From Leptofilum sp041987425 (GTDB lineage: Bacteria; Chloroflexota; Anaerolineae; Promineifilales; Promineifilaceae), in contig JBHIWP010000088.1 of assembly GCA_041987425.1 (NCBI GenBank), forward strand, positions 1 through 16,859: 16,859 bases of DNA. Reading direction: 5' to 3'. The notes under the pieces were generated by a model that was not told where the DNA came from, did not search any database, and worked only from the letters and a program-made list of their open reading frames with translations. The position numbers and the translations under genes are program-made. Positions 1 to 6,757 of this stretch are shown here, one piece after another; the first letter of the stretch is position 1; every line of letters starts with the position of its first letter.

Positions 1-248
1 ACTCTCACACTGATGTCCCGAAACCGGCCAATCGATTGGCCGTCGAGCCGAACAGGAGTCAACCGGTCAAAGGAGTGCTGGATAGAAGATGTCCGGTTGT
101 ACCTAATCCCCGGGTGCGGTACGTGGTCGCCACTGGGCAGTCGACGCCAGGCGGACGCCCATGAGAGGCCGCTCAGGTTGACGTCCAGGATGTCCAGAAG
201 ACCGTCTCCCGGGTGCGCTCTCGGTGCCAGATTCCAGCGGCCACGGTG
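1..248 (-). pseudogene. C-terminal fragment of a diacylglycerol/lipid kinase-like protein (foreign piece at left end)
   Basis: The minus strand is open without a stop from about 248 to 3. It reads RGRWNLAPRAHPGDGLLDIL, then a segment containing RRLPSGDHVPHPGI, then PVRLDGQSIG. This order (APRA.P.DGLLD, a short linker, G.H..HP.I, then a DG near the end) is the C-terminal lobe of DagK/YegS-type lipid kinases, which phosphorylate diacylglycerol or related lipids. The style resembles actinobacterial homologues. Neither the N-terminal catalytic half nor the stop codon is in the window. The match stops abruptly near 245, where the protease frame begins, and the piece has no copy of the ACGGCCGT octamer common to the right, although it is too short for that to mean much. 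I infer a chimeric join, not a native neighbour. Recognition is by remembered motif, so confidence is moderate. Confidence 0.55.
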
Positions 249-259
249 AGCAGCATTAG

Positions 260-3025
260 CCGCCACCCACCAGCGCCCCGCTGCCCACGGCCACCTACGA
301 CGCCACCCTGGACGACTGGACCATTCTGGTCTACATGGACGCCGACAATAACCTGGAGCTGCCGGGGCTGCTGGACCTGAACGAGATGGAAGCCGCCGGT
401 AGCAGCGAGCAGGTCAACGTCATTGTGCAGATTGACCGGGCACTGGGCGAGTCGAACATTGACGGCGACTGGACCGACACGCGCCGCTACCGCATCCTGG
501 GCGACGATGACCGCAGCCTGCTCAACTCTGAGCCGCTGCAAAGCCTGGGTGAGCAAAACATGGGCGACCCGCAGGTGCTGGCCGACTTCATTCGCTGGGG
601 CATCCAGAGCTTCCCGGCCAACCGCTACGCGCTCATTGTGTGGGACCACGGCGCGGGCTGGAACGGCATCGCCTACGATGGCGACGCGCCCACGCTGGAC
701 GGCAGCGACCACATCAGCCTGCCGGACTTACAGGGCGCGCTGGCGCAAGGTCTGGCCGATGCTGGTGTGTCCACGCTCGATGTTATAGGCTTCGACGCCT
801 GCCTGATGGGCCAGCTAGACGTTTTCCACGCCGTGCAGCCTTATGCCCGCTTTGCCGTTGGCTCCGAAGAGCTGACGCCGGGGCAGGGCTGGGATTATGA
901 ATCGCTGCTGCGCAATCTGTACGCCAATCCGGCCGTGGACGGCCGTTCCTTAGCCACCAGCATGGTCAACGACTTTCTCACCTACTATACGGCCGTTCAG
1001 CCCGATGATTTTGTCACCATGTCGGCCGTCGATTTGGGCCAGCTAGGCGGGCTGACGCTGGCCGTAGAGCAGCTTGCCGGAGCCTTGTCCCGCGAACCCG
1101 CCTTCGTCGCCAGCGCCGTGGGCGACGCCCGCAGCGGGGCCGCCACCTTCGCCCGCGTCTACCCAGACAGCTTCGAGGAATACGCCGCCATTGACCTGCA
1201 TCACTTCGCCTCGATTCTGGCCCTGCGCAGCCCGGATACGCCCGTCGTCAACGCCGCTAACGCGGTGATGGATGCGGTCAACAGCGCCGTCATTGCCAAC
1301 GGCACGGGGGCGGGTCTGAAAACCAGCCGAGGCGTAGCTATTTACTTTCCGCGCAACGGCCGTTTCTACAACGACGGTTACGGCGCAACGACCAAACTCA
1401 CCGCCTGGGACAGCTTTCTGCAAAGCTACCACGCTGTTGGGCTGGCCGAGCTGCCGCCGCCGCAGGTAAACCTGAGCAGCGCCTTGGCGCCCGTTGCCGG
1501 GCTGCAAAACCCCGCCTTCATTAACTTTCAGGTGATTGGTCGGGACGTGGAGAACGTGGCCCTGATTGCCGGGCGCTATCTGGAAGACGGCCGTCAGCTC
1601 CTGCTGGAATACGACAATCTCAACCCGGAACCCACCATCATGCCCGACGGCACTGAGCTAGTCGAATGGCGCGACGGCGTGCACGACGACTTTTTCATCT
1701 GGGATACGGAAGTCACCTACCTGTATGACAGCTTCGAAAACGGCGACTTTGTGGTGATGTGGCCCACGGAGCCGGGCAGCAGCCTGTTTACGGTGCAGGG
1801 CCGCTACCGCCGCGCCGACAGCGACGCTTATACCGACGCTAATCTGGTCATTGACCACAGCACGGCCAGCGTGACGCGCGTCTGGACGGTACAGTCGGAC
1901 CAGAGCGGCGCGCCGGCCGAACTGCTGCCTCAGCCCGGCGATGAGCTCCAGCTTTATACGTTCTATTACACTGACAGCGGGGTTCAAAAAGAGCCAGGCA
2001 CCAGCCTGTTCTTCGATGACAACCGCGATCTTTATTTTGAATGGCGACCGCTGCCGGACGGCCGTCACTATTTTGGCTTGCAGGCGGAAAACGTGGCGGG
2101 GGAAACGGCCGTTTCCTTCATTGACCTCACCGTAGACAACAGCACCCTCACCCCCGGCTACGAAGCCTACCTGGACCCCTACCTGGGCTTCCAATTTTTG
2201 TACCCTGAAGCGTGGTTCCACCCCCGCTACCAGGATACGCTGCTCTACACCAGCCAGCGCCAGGGCAACACGCAGTTCCAGATTACGATTTACCCCAACG
2301 TGGATACGGCCGTAACGGCCGAAACGCTTAAAACGCAAACCCTCCAGCAGTTTGGCGCAGTAGACATCTTGTATGAAAACGAGGTGCTGGTAGCCGGACA
2401 GCCCGCCCTGCGCACCGCCTACGGCTACAACAAGCCAGATAACGGCGAGCATACCGGCATCTTCCTCACGTTTGTCCACAACGGCACCGGCTTTATCGTA
2501 GACGTGGATGGCCTGTCCAGCGACGAAGCAACGACGCAGGCCGTGGTGCAAACCATTGCCGATAGCTGGGCCTACCGCGACGTGGGCATTGGCCTTCAGC
2601 CCGGCCGCTGGCCCATTGCCACGCTGGACGGCTTTACGGTGGCTCAGCCCGCTACCTTTGCATACCAGCGCGTGGGCAGTTGGGAATGGTTTGGCGCGGG
2701 GGCCACCACCTTTGTGGCCCTGCGCACGGAGCCCACCGCGCTAGACACGCGCGGCGTGGTCACCACCCTGGTCCGCGATGCAGGCGCAGACGTGGAGAAT
2801 TTTGAGGTGGGCGAGCCGTATCAGTTTCCGCTGGCAGGGGCGGTCTGGCTGCGGGTGGATTTTAGCTATGACGATCCGGAAGCAGGCACGGTGTGGGGCT
2901 TTTTGATGGCGCGCGTGGAGGATGGGCATGACATTGTTGCCTGGGCCGAAGCCCCCGCCGATAAGTACAACCAGTTGGAAACGGCCGTCTTCCTCACCAT
3001 GATCGCTGATCTGGCCCTGCGTTAG
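260..3025 (+). CDS. Clostripain-family (peptidase C11) secreted cysteine protease, 5' truncated
   Basis: This is a caspase-like endopeptidase of family C11, which cleaves after basic residues and is normally exported. The frame is open from 260; the first ATG is at 335, but it lies inside the conserved first strand (WTILVYMDADNNLE), so the real start and signal peptide are missing. A Pro/Thr-rich linker (260-300) precedes the domain. Numbering from the 335 ATG, the catalytic His is H105 in VWDHGAGWNG and the catalytic Cys is C156 in GFDACLMGQ. The protease domain runs to about residue 365. An Ig-like region (about 370-600) follows, then a PsbP/DUF1795-like region (about 609-748, starting YEAYLDPYLGFQFLYPEAWF), then a related C-terminal segment to 896. 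The multidomain tail suggests substrate or surface binding. No stop or frameshift lies inside. The 5' loss coincides with the foreign kinase fragment, so it is probably a chimera edge. Confidence 0.88.
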   Translation, partial: PPPTSAPLPTATYDATLDDWTILVYMDADNNLELPGLLDLNEMEAAGSSEQVNVIVQIDRALGESNIDGDWTDTRRYRILGDDDRSLLNSEPLQSLGEQNMGDPQVLADFIRWGIQSFPANRYALIVWDHGAGWNGIAYDGDAPTLDGSDHISLPDLQGALAQGLADAGVSTLDVIGFDACLMGQLDVFHAVQPYARFAVGSEELTPGQGWDYESLLRNLYANPAVDGRSLATSMVNDFLTYYTAVQPDDFVTMSAVDLGQLGGLTLAVEQLAGALSREPAFVASAVGDARSGAATFARVYPDSFEEYAAIDLHHFASILALRSPDTPVVNAANAVMDAVNSAVIANGTGAGLKTSRGVAIYFPRNGRFYNDGYGATTKLTAWDSFLQSYHAVGLAELPPPQVNLSSALAPVAGLQNPAFINFQVIGRDVENVALIAGRYLEDGRQLLLEYDNLNPEPTIMPDGTELVEWRDGVHDDFFIWDTEVTYLYDSFENGDFVVMWPTEPGSSLFTVQGRYRRADSDAYTDANLVIDHSTASVTRVWTVQSDQSGAPAELLPQPGDELQLYTFYYTDSGVQKEPGTSLFFDDNRDLYFEWRPLPDGRHYFGLQAENVAGETAVSFIDLTVDNSTLTPGYEAYLDPYLGFQFLYPEAWFHPRYQDTLLYTSQRQGNTQFQITIYPNVDTAVTAETLKTQTLQQFGAVDILYENEVLVAGQPALRTAYGYNKPDNGEHTGIFLTFVHNGTGFIVDVDGLSSDEATTQAVVQTIADSWAYRDVGIGLQPGRWPIATLDGFTVAQPATFAYQRVGSWEWFGAGATTFVALRTEPTALDTRGVVTTLVRDAGADVENFEVGEPYQFPLAGAVWLRVDFSYDDPEAGTVWGFLMARVEDGHDIVAWAEAPADKYNQLETAVFLTMIADLALR

Positions 3026-3035
3026 AAGCTACAAT

Positions 3036-3946
3036 TGTCATTCTGAACGAAGCGCAGCGAAGTGAAGAATCCCTCTAAACCTTGCCAACCGAAACCCTTG
3101 CTCGCGGACAGAACTGGCTTGTTTTGTTACGCCGTAGGGATGCTTCGTTGCACTCAGCATGACAAGCCTAAACTGTCATTCTGAACGAAGCGCAGCGAAG
3201 TGAAGAATCCCTCTAAACCTTGCCAGCCGAAACCTTTGCTCGCGGACAGAACTGGCTTGTGCTGTTACGCCGTAGGGATGCTTCGTTGCACTCAGCATGA
3301 CAAGCCTAAACTGTCATTCTGAACGAAGCGTAGCGAAGTGAAGAATCCCTCTAACCCTTGCCAGCCGAAACCTTGCTCGCGGGCAGAACTGGCATGTTTT
3401 GTTACGCCGTAGGGATGCCTCGTTTCACTCAGCATGACAACCTCCAATTGTCATTCTGACCGTAGGGAAGAATCCCTCTAAACCTTGCCAACCAGAACCT
3501 TTGCTTGCGGACAGAGTTGGCTTTTACTGTTACGCCGTAGGGATGCTTCGTTTCACTCAGCATGACAACCTCCAATTGTCATTCTGACCGTAGGGAAGAA
3601 TCCCTCTAAACCTTGCCAACCAGAACCTTTGCTTGCGGACAGAGTTGGCTTTTACTGTTACGCCGTAGGGATGCTTCGCTCCGCTCAGCATGACAAGCCT
3701 AAACTGTCATGCTGAACGCAGTGAAGAATCCCTCTAAACCTTGCCAACCGAAACCTTGCTCGCGGGCAGAACTGGCTTGTACTGTTACGCCGTAGGGATG
3801 CTTCGCTCTGCTCAGCATGACGACCTCCAATTGTCATTCTGAACGAAGCGCAGCGAAGTGAAGAATCCCTCTAAACTTTGCCAAGCGAAACCCTTAACTG
3901 GTTTTATTGTTACGCCGTAGGGATGCTTCGTTTCACTCAGCATGAC
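3036..3946. repeat. Tandem array of seven palindromic repeat units (REP/MITE-like)
   Basis: Seven units start at 3036, 3174, 3312, 3449, 3577, 3705 and 3832, with lengths of 138, 138, 137, 128, 128, 127 and 115 bp. Each opens with an arm like TGTCATTCTGAACGAAGCG, continuing to GAAGAATCCCT, and closes with AGGGATGCTTCG followed by CACTCAGCATGACA, which is the imperfect reverse complement of the opening arm. The interior (CCTTGCCAACCGAAACC, then GCGGACAGAACTGGCTTG) is also conserved. Units 1-2 share the long opening arm; units 4-5 share a shortened arm (TGACCGTAGGGAAGAATCC) and are nearly identical to each other, which points to recent tandem duplication. Closing arms vary between GTTGCACTCAGC, GTTTCACTCAGC and GCTCCGCTCAGC. 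The array lies directly downstream of the protease stop (3025) and ends 9 bp before the GIY-YIG stop codon. It has no coding potential and no copy of ACGGCCGT. TCATTCTGA...GAAGAATC motifs are scattered in many bacterial genomes. Confidence 0.93.
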
Positions 3947-3955
3947 GAGGGGAGG

Positions 3956-4240
3956 TTATTCCCATTCCTCACTTAAATCAGCCCAGGTTGGATTGCTCGA
4001 TTCAATCAGCGCAATCTTCTTCCGTCGCAGCCAGCCCTTGATTGCCTTCTCACGCGCAATGGCATCTCGAACCTGGTTAAAAGTCTCGTAATAAACGAGC
4101 CGGTTGACGTTGTATTTTTTAGTGAATCCAGGGATCAGCTTGTGTTTGTGTTCATACACGCGACGGGCCAGGTTATTTGTCATACCTGTGTACAAGGTTC
4201 CGCTTTTCGATGACATGATGTAGACGTAGTATTGCTTCAT
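3956..4240 (-). CDS. Small GIY-YIG (URI-domain) endonuclease
   Basis: This 94-residue protein is a single GIY-YIG nuclease domain, the fold of UvrC N-terminal domains and homing nucleases, which cuts DNA with one metal ion. It belongs to the short stand-alone group (COG2827-like). Visible motifs: YVYIM at 5-9 (the GIY strand), LYTGMTNN at 16-23 (the YIG strand), R27 and H31 in RRVYEHK, the metal-binding E64 in IAREKAIKGW, and the tail motif NPTWADL at 83-89. All key residues are present, so it should be active. No strong ribosome site is visible before the ATG. The gene is wrapped by the palindromic repeat: the array ends 9 bp beyond its stop and a further closing arm lies 73 bp upstream of its start. 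This suggests a link between nuclease and repeat, but its actual substrate is unknown; members of this group have no settled role that I know of. Confidence 0.9.
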   Translation of the reverse strand: MKQYYVYIMSSKSGTLYTGMTNNLARRVYEHKHKLIPGFTKKYNVNRLVYYETFNQVRDAIAREKAIKGWLRRKKIALIESSNPTWADLSEEWE

Positions 4241-4313
4241 AAGGCGTTGTGGCCTGTTCTTCTAAAGAGAAAATTCCATGTAGTCTTGAAAGACCATGTC
4301 CCTGGTTGACAAA

Positions 4314-4348
4314 GCCCGTAGGGATGCTTCGCTGCGCTCAGCATGACA
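4314..4348. repeat. Orphan closing arm of the palindromic repeat, upstream of the GIY-YIG gene
   Basis: GCCCGTAGGGATGCTTCG followed by CTGCGCTCAGCATGACA matches the closing arm of the array units, in the same orientation. Only this arm is present; the opening arm and interior are absent. The GIY-YIG gene therefore sits between two repeat copies, as if inserted into, or carried with, the array. Confidence 0.9.
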
Positions 4349-4397
4349 AATGACAGGCCCAGGCAGGCCGTTGCCCCACCACGCCAGTTGCTGTCAG

Positions 4398-4439
4398 ACG
4401 GCCGTCTTCCTCACCATCACCGCCGCTATAACCCTGCGC
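4398..4439 (+). pseudogene. Decayed copy of the 3' end of a C11-protease-type gene
   Basis: Frame 4398 reads TAVFLTITAAITLR, nearly the same as the last residues of the protease at 260-3025 (TAVFLTMIADLALR, DNA from 2981). The preceding CCAGTTG also matches the protease DNA just before this point. The equivalent of the stop codon has been lost (CGC is followed by TGC), and no related coding sequence lies upstream. I infer a remnant left after duplication and deletion of a paralogous gene. The rest of 4241-4638 holds the orphan repeat arm, a second such remnant and a hairpin, but no gene. Confidence 0.6.
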
Positions 4440-4467
4440 TGCTCCTGTTGATATTTCGTTCTTGGCC

Positions 4468-4538
4468 GAGGAGAAAGCATCCTCGGATGCGCCCTGGCGG
4501 AGGTTGGCACCGTTCGCATCTGAGGATGCTCACTCCTC
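4468..4538. repeat. Large imperfect inverted repeat (24-bp arms)
   Basis: Arms 4468-4491 and 4515-4538 are reverse complements over 24 bp with about four mismatches, around a 23-base loop. The core AGCATCCTCGGATGCG pairs with CGCATCTGAGGATGCT with a single mismatch. No T-run follows on the plus strand, and it does not sit at a live gene end, so a simple terminator is unlikely. It lies between the two protease 3'-end remnants. It may be a short palindromic mobile repeat or a decayed insertion end. Confidence 0.75.
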
Positions 4539-4566
4539 CTTATGATTCGTCATGATTCGCCAGGCG

Positions 4567-4614
4567 ACGGCCGTTTTCCTCACCATCACCGCCGCACTGA
4601 CCCTGCGCGGATAA
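4567..4614 (+). pseudogene. Second decayed copy of a C11-protease-type 3' end, with stop codon
   Basis: Frame 4567 reads TAVFLTITAALTLRG followed by TAA, again matching the end of the protease (TAVFLTMIADLALR, stop). The two remnants are closer to each other (both TAVFLTITAA.TLR) than to the intact gene, so they probably descend from one paralogue. No protease sequence precedes this copy. Together with the copy at 4398 it marks deleted tandem paralogues, or repeated reuse of this 3' end as a recombination site. Confidence 0.65.
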
Positions 4615-4638
4615 TCAGAGTTACGCTTCCACTTGCAT

Positions 4639-5259
4639 TCACCGATCAATAAACTGGACGCGGCTGGGCCACGGGGCGCGCGTTTTTTCTTTTTCTTCGG
4701 CAGGCCAGCCCAGCGTAAGCAATCCCTGCGGCTCCCAATCCGGCGGCAGGGAAACGGTTTGCTGCACCAGCCGGGGCACAAAGAGCGGTGCGCAAAGCCA
4801 GCAGGCGCCCAGTCCGGCAGCGTGGGCGGCCAGCCACAGCGTTTGGGCCGCCATCGCCACGCTCTGCACCGCCATGGTGCGTTCGGCCTGGCTGCGACGG
4901 CCGTCTGGATAGCTGTCCATGTCCGCCAGGCTCAGGCAAACAACAATCACTACCGGCGCGCCGGTAATGCGGGCGAAAGAGCGGGCGACGTCTCGCTCGA
5001 TAGCTTCAGGCGAATCGCCGTCGGCGGTGCGGTCGGCGCGCAGGCGCTGGCCCATGGCGCGGGCCAGCTTTTCTTTGCTGGCCGGGGCCTCTAGCACGGC
5101 AAAGCGCCACGGCTGCCGGTTGTGGGCAGACGGTGCCCAGGTAGCAACTTCCAGCAGCTGATTCAGCAGCTCCGGCGGTACCGTTTGGTCTAAATAGCGA
5201 CGAACGGCACGACGGCCGTGTGCCAACTCGATAAAGTCTGTTAAGCGTTCGTTTGTCAT
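4639..5259 (-). CDS. Nitroreductase-family FMN oxidoreductase (FbiB C-terminal/BluB-like group)
   Basis: This 206-residue flavoprotein belongs to the nitroreductase fold: FMN-dependent, NAD(P)H-using, normally dimeric and cytoplasmic. GRRAVRRY (15-22) is the FMN phosphate-binding Arg motif near the N-terminus, and WAPSAHNRQPWRF (41-53) is the second FMN contact. The middle contains ITGAPVVIVVCL (98-109) and YPDGRRSQAE, then AAQTLWLAAHAAGLGACWL (137-155). The end reads LPPDWEPQGLLTLGWPAE. This pattern, with WEP.G...LG.P, most resembles the nitroreductase domain of F420 enzyme FbiB and related proteins, but the ligase domain is absent and the true substrate cannot be read. I chose the ATG at 5259 because MTNERLTDFIELAHGRRAVRRY is the normal family start; the frame stays open upstream to 5673 with no homology. 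It is transcribed away from the thiolase gene and ends just past the protease remnants. Confidence 0.88.
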   Translation of the reverse strand: MTNERLTDFIELAHGRRAVRRYLDQTVPPELLNQLLEVATWAPSAHNRQPWRFAVLEAPASKEKLARAMGQRLRADRTADGDSPEAIERDVARSFARITGAPVVIVVCLSLADMDSYPDGRRSQAERTMAVQSVAMAAQTLWLAAHAAGLGACWLCAPLFVPRLVQQTVSLPPDWEPQGLLTLGWPAEEKEKTRAPWPSRVQFIDR

Positions 5260-5265
5260 CTCGTG

Positions 5266-5271
5266 AGTATA
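5266..5271 (-). promoter_or_regulatory. Possible -10 box for the nitroreductase gene
   Basis: Read on the minus strand, TATACT stands 6 bases before the ATG at 5259, with no good Shine-Dalgarno sequence between. If used as a -10 element, transcription would begin at or next to the start codon, giving a leaderless mRNA. No convincing -35 is seen 17 bases upstream. Weak evidence. Confidence 0.3.
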
Positions 5272-5320
5272 GCCACTTTTTTTGGAGCAACATTGGCGGC
5301 ATTGTAAAATGGTTAGAAGA

Positions 5321-5470
5321 TAATCCACAGATTTCGCAGCACCATGTTTGCAGTATCCAAGACCCGAAGGGTTTTCTGTCGAGAAGCCACAGCTATTTGA
5401 AACGAAACCCTTCGGGTCTAATCTCGACAAGAGAGAAAAAGTGCAAAAAATCTGCGTTAATCTGCGGATA
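5321..5470. repeat. Small element with inverted ends and a nested perfect inverted repeat (MITE-like)
   Basis: The outer ends are inverted: TAATCCACAGATTTCGCAG (5321-5339) against CTGCGTTAATCTGCGGATA (5452-5470). Inside lies a perfect 15-bp inverted repeat, AGACCCGAAGGGTTT (5360-5374) and AAACCCTTCGGGTCT (5405-5419), flanked by CTGTCGAG and ATCTCGAC, which also partly pair. There is no coding potential. It fills most of the gap between the nitroreductase and the thiolase and ends 7 bp before the thiolase ribosome site, so it must contribute to that transcript's 5' leader. Sequences like ATCCACAGATT...AATCTGCGGAT recur in many bacterial genomes in my recollection, which would fit a non-autonomous mobile repeat. 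Confidence 0.75.
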
Positions 5471-5488
5471 AATTCAAAGGAGCTGGGC

Positions 5489-6700
5489 ATGGACCAGGAA
5501 GCATATATTTTCGAGGCGATTCGCACGCCGCGGGGGCGGGGCAAGCAAAACGGCCGTTTGCATGAGGTGCGGCCCATTGAACTGCTGGCCACCTTGCTGC
5601 GCGAGATGCAGCAGCGGCACGATCTGGACACCTCGCAGGTGGATGACGTGGTGCTGGGCTGCGTTACGCCCATTGGGGATCAGGGGTCAGACATTGCGCG
5701 TACGGCCGTTCTCTACGCCGATTGGGACGTGGATGTGCCCGGCGTGCAGCTCAACCGCTTCTGCGCCTCTGGCCTGGAAGCTGTCAATATGGCCGCCATG
5801 AAGGTCCGCTCCGGCTGGGAAGATCTCGTTGTGGCTGGCGGCGTTGAGTCCATGTCTCGCCTGCCCATGGGTTCCGATGGCGGGGCCATGATGCTGGACC
5901 CCAAAGTGAGCAGCAAAATCAACTTTGTGCCGCAGGGCATCGGGGCCGATCTCATCGCCACCATGGAGGGCTTTAAGCGTGATGATGTTGATGCCTTTGC
6001 CCTCCGTTCGCAGCAGCGGGCAGCCCATGCCTGGCAAAGCGGCCATTTTGCTAAGTCAGTCGTGCCGGTGCAGGACCAAAACGGACTGCCCATTCTAGAA
6101 AAAGATGAACATCTGCGCCCTGAGTCCACCATGGCCGGGCTGGGGAAGCTCAATCCCGCCTTCGCCGCCATTGGCGAGCTGGGATTTGACGCGCTGGCCC
6201 AGCAGGTCTACTCGGATGTTGAGCACATCAATCACGTACACACCGCAGGCAACTCCTCCGGTATTGTGGACGGGGCCGCGCTGGTATTGATTGGTTCTAA
6301 GGAAAAGGGTGAGGCGCTTGGGCTGAAGCCTCGCGCCCGCATTCGTTCTGCTGCCCTGGTAGGCACCGAGCCGACGATTATGCTCATTGGGCCGGGACCT
6401 GCGTCTAAAAAAGCGCTCAGGCTGGCCGGTATGGACGTGAAGGATATTGATCTGTTCGAGGTGAACGAGGCGTTTGCCGCCGTGGTGCTGCGCTTTATGC
6501 GCGATATGGGCATCGAAGGGGCGGAAAATGTAAACGTCAATGGCGGTGCCATTGCGCTGGGCCATCCGCTTGGGGCCACGGGTGCGATGCTGCTGGGTAC
6601 GGTGCTGGATGAGCTTGAGCGTACTGACCTGGCAACGGCCCTGATTACGCTGTGCGTGGGCGGCGGCATGGGCATTGCCACGGTTATTGAGCGCGTCTAA
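5489..6700 (+). CDS. Acetyl-CoA C-acyltransferase (thiolase)
   Basis: This 403-residue thiolase has normal family length. It cleaves 3-ketoacyl-CoA with CoA to give acetyl-CoA and a shortened acyl-CoA (last step of beta-oxidation), or runs in reverse. The nucleophile is C92 in LNRFCASGLEAVN. The other conserved blocks are HTAGNSSGIVDGAALV, NEAFAAV (from N326), GGAIALGHPLGATGA with catalytic H359, and LCVGGGMG with the second Cys C389. All catalytic residues are present. The ATG at 5489 is chosen because AAAGGAG (5476-5482) lies 6 bases upstream and homology starts there; the open frame from 5348 crosses the repeat element. The FadJ-type gene follows after a 57-bp gap on the same strand, so the two are probably one operon forming a FadA/FadB-like pair. 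The pairing suggests long- or medium-chain degradation (FadA/FadI-like) more than acetoacetyl-CoA synthesis. Confidence 0.93.
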   Translation: MDQEAYIFEAIRTPRGRGKQNGRLHEVRPIELLATLLREMQQRHDLDTSQVDDVVLGCVTPIGDQGSDIARTAVLYADWDVDVPGVQLNRFCASGLEAVNMAAMKVRSGWEDLVVAGGVESMSRLPMGSDGGAMMLDPKVSSKINFVPQGIGADLIATMEGFKRDDVDAFALRSQQRAAHAWQSGHFAKSVVPVQDQNGLPILEKDEHLRPESTMAGLGKLNPAFAAIGELGFDALAQQVYSDVEHINHVHTAGNSSGIVDGAALVLIGSKEKGEALGLKPRARIRSAALVGTEPTIMLIGPGPASKKALRLAGMDVKDIDLFEVNEAFAAVVLRFMRDMGIEGAENVNVNGGAIALGHPLGATGAMLLGTVLDELERTDLATALITLCVGGGMGIATVIERV

Positions 6701-6757
6701 GAAGTAAGGGGGCGGCGGCAACGGCCGTTCCTGCCTGTGCCAGTTGAGGAAGTTAGG

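Noticed and set aside
1658..2551. Long open frame on the minus strand inside the protease gene (297 residues)
   Set aside because: It is antisense to a clearly homologous protein, has no recognisable domain, and is expected from high GC and codon bias.
3036..3946. The regular repeats as a CRISPR array
   Set aside because: Units are 115-138 bp, repeated along their whole length with no unique spacers, and there are no cas genes nearby.
4343..4555. Small plus-strand open frame after the GIY-YIG gene
   Set aside because: It is made of the repeat arm, a protease relic in the wrong frame and one hairpin; no ribosome site or homology.
5348..5488. N-terminal extension of the thiolase to the ATG at 5348
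   Set aside because: It would translate the inverted-repeat element, has no homology, and the ATG at 5489 has a good ribosome site.
5260..5673. Extended nitroreductase of 344 residues
   Set aside because: The added region crosses the repeat element and the thiolase start and shows no nitroreductase features; MTNERL at 5259 is the natural start.
6737..6757. GTG at 6737 as the start of the FadJ homologue
   Set aside because: No ribosome site precedes it, and the ATG at 6758 has one and begins at the family's usual N-terminus.
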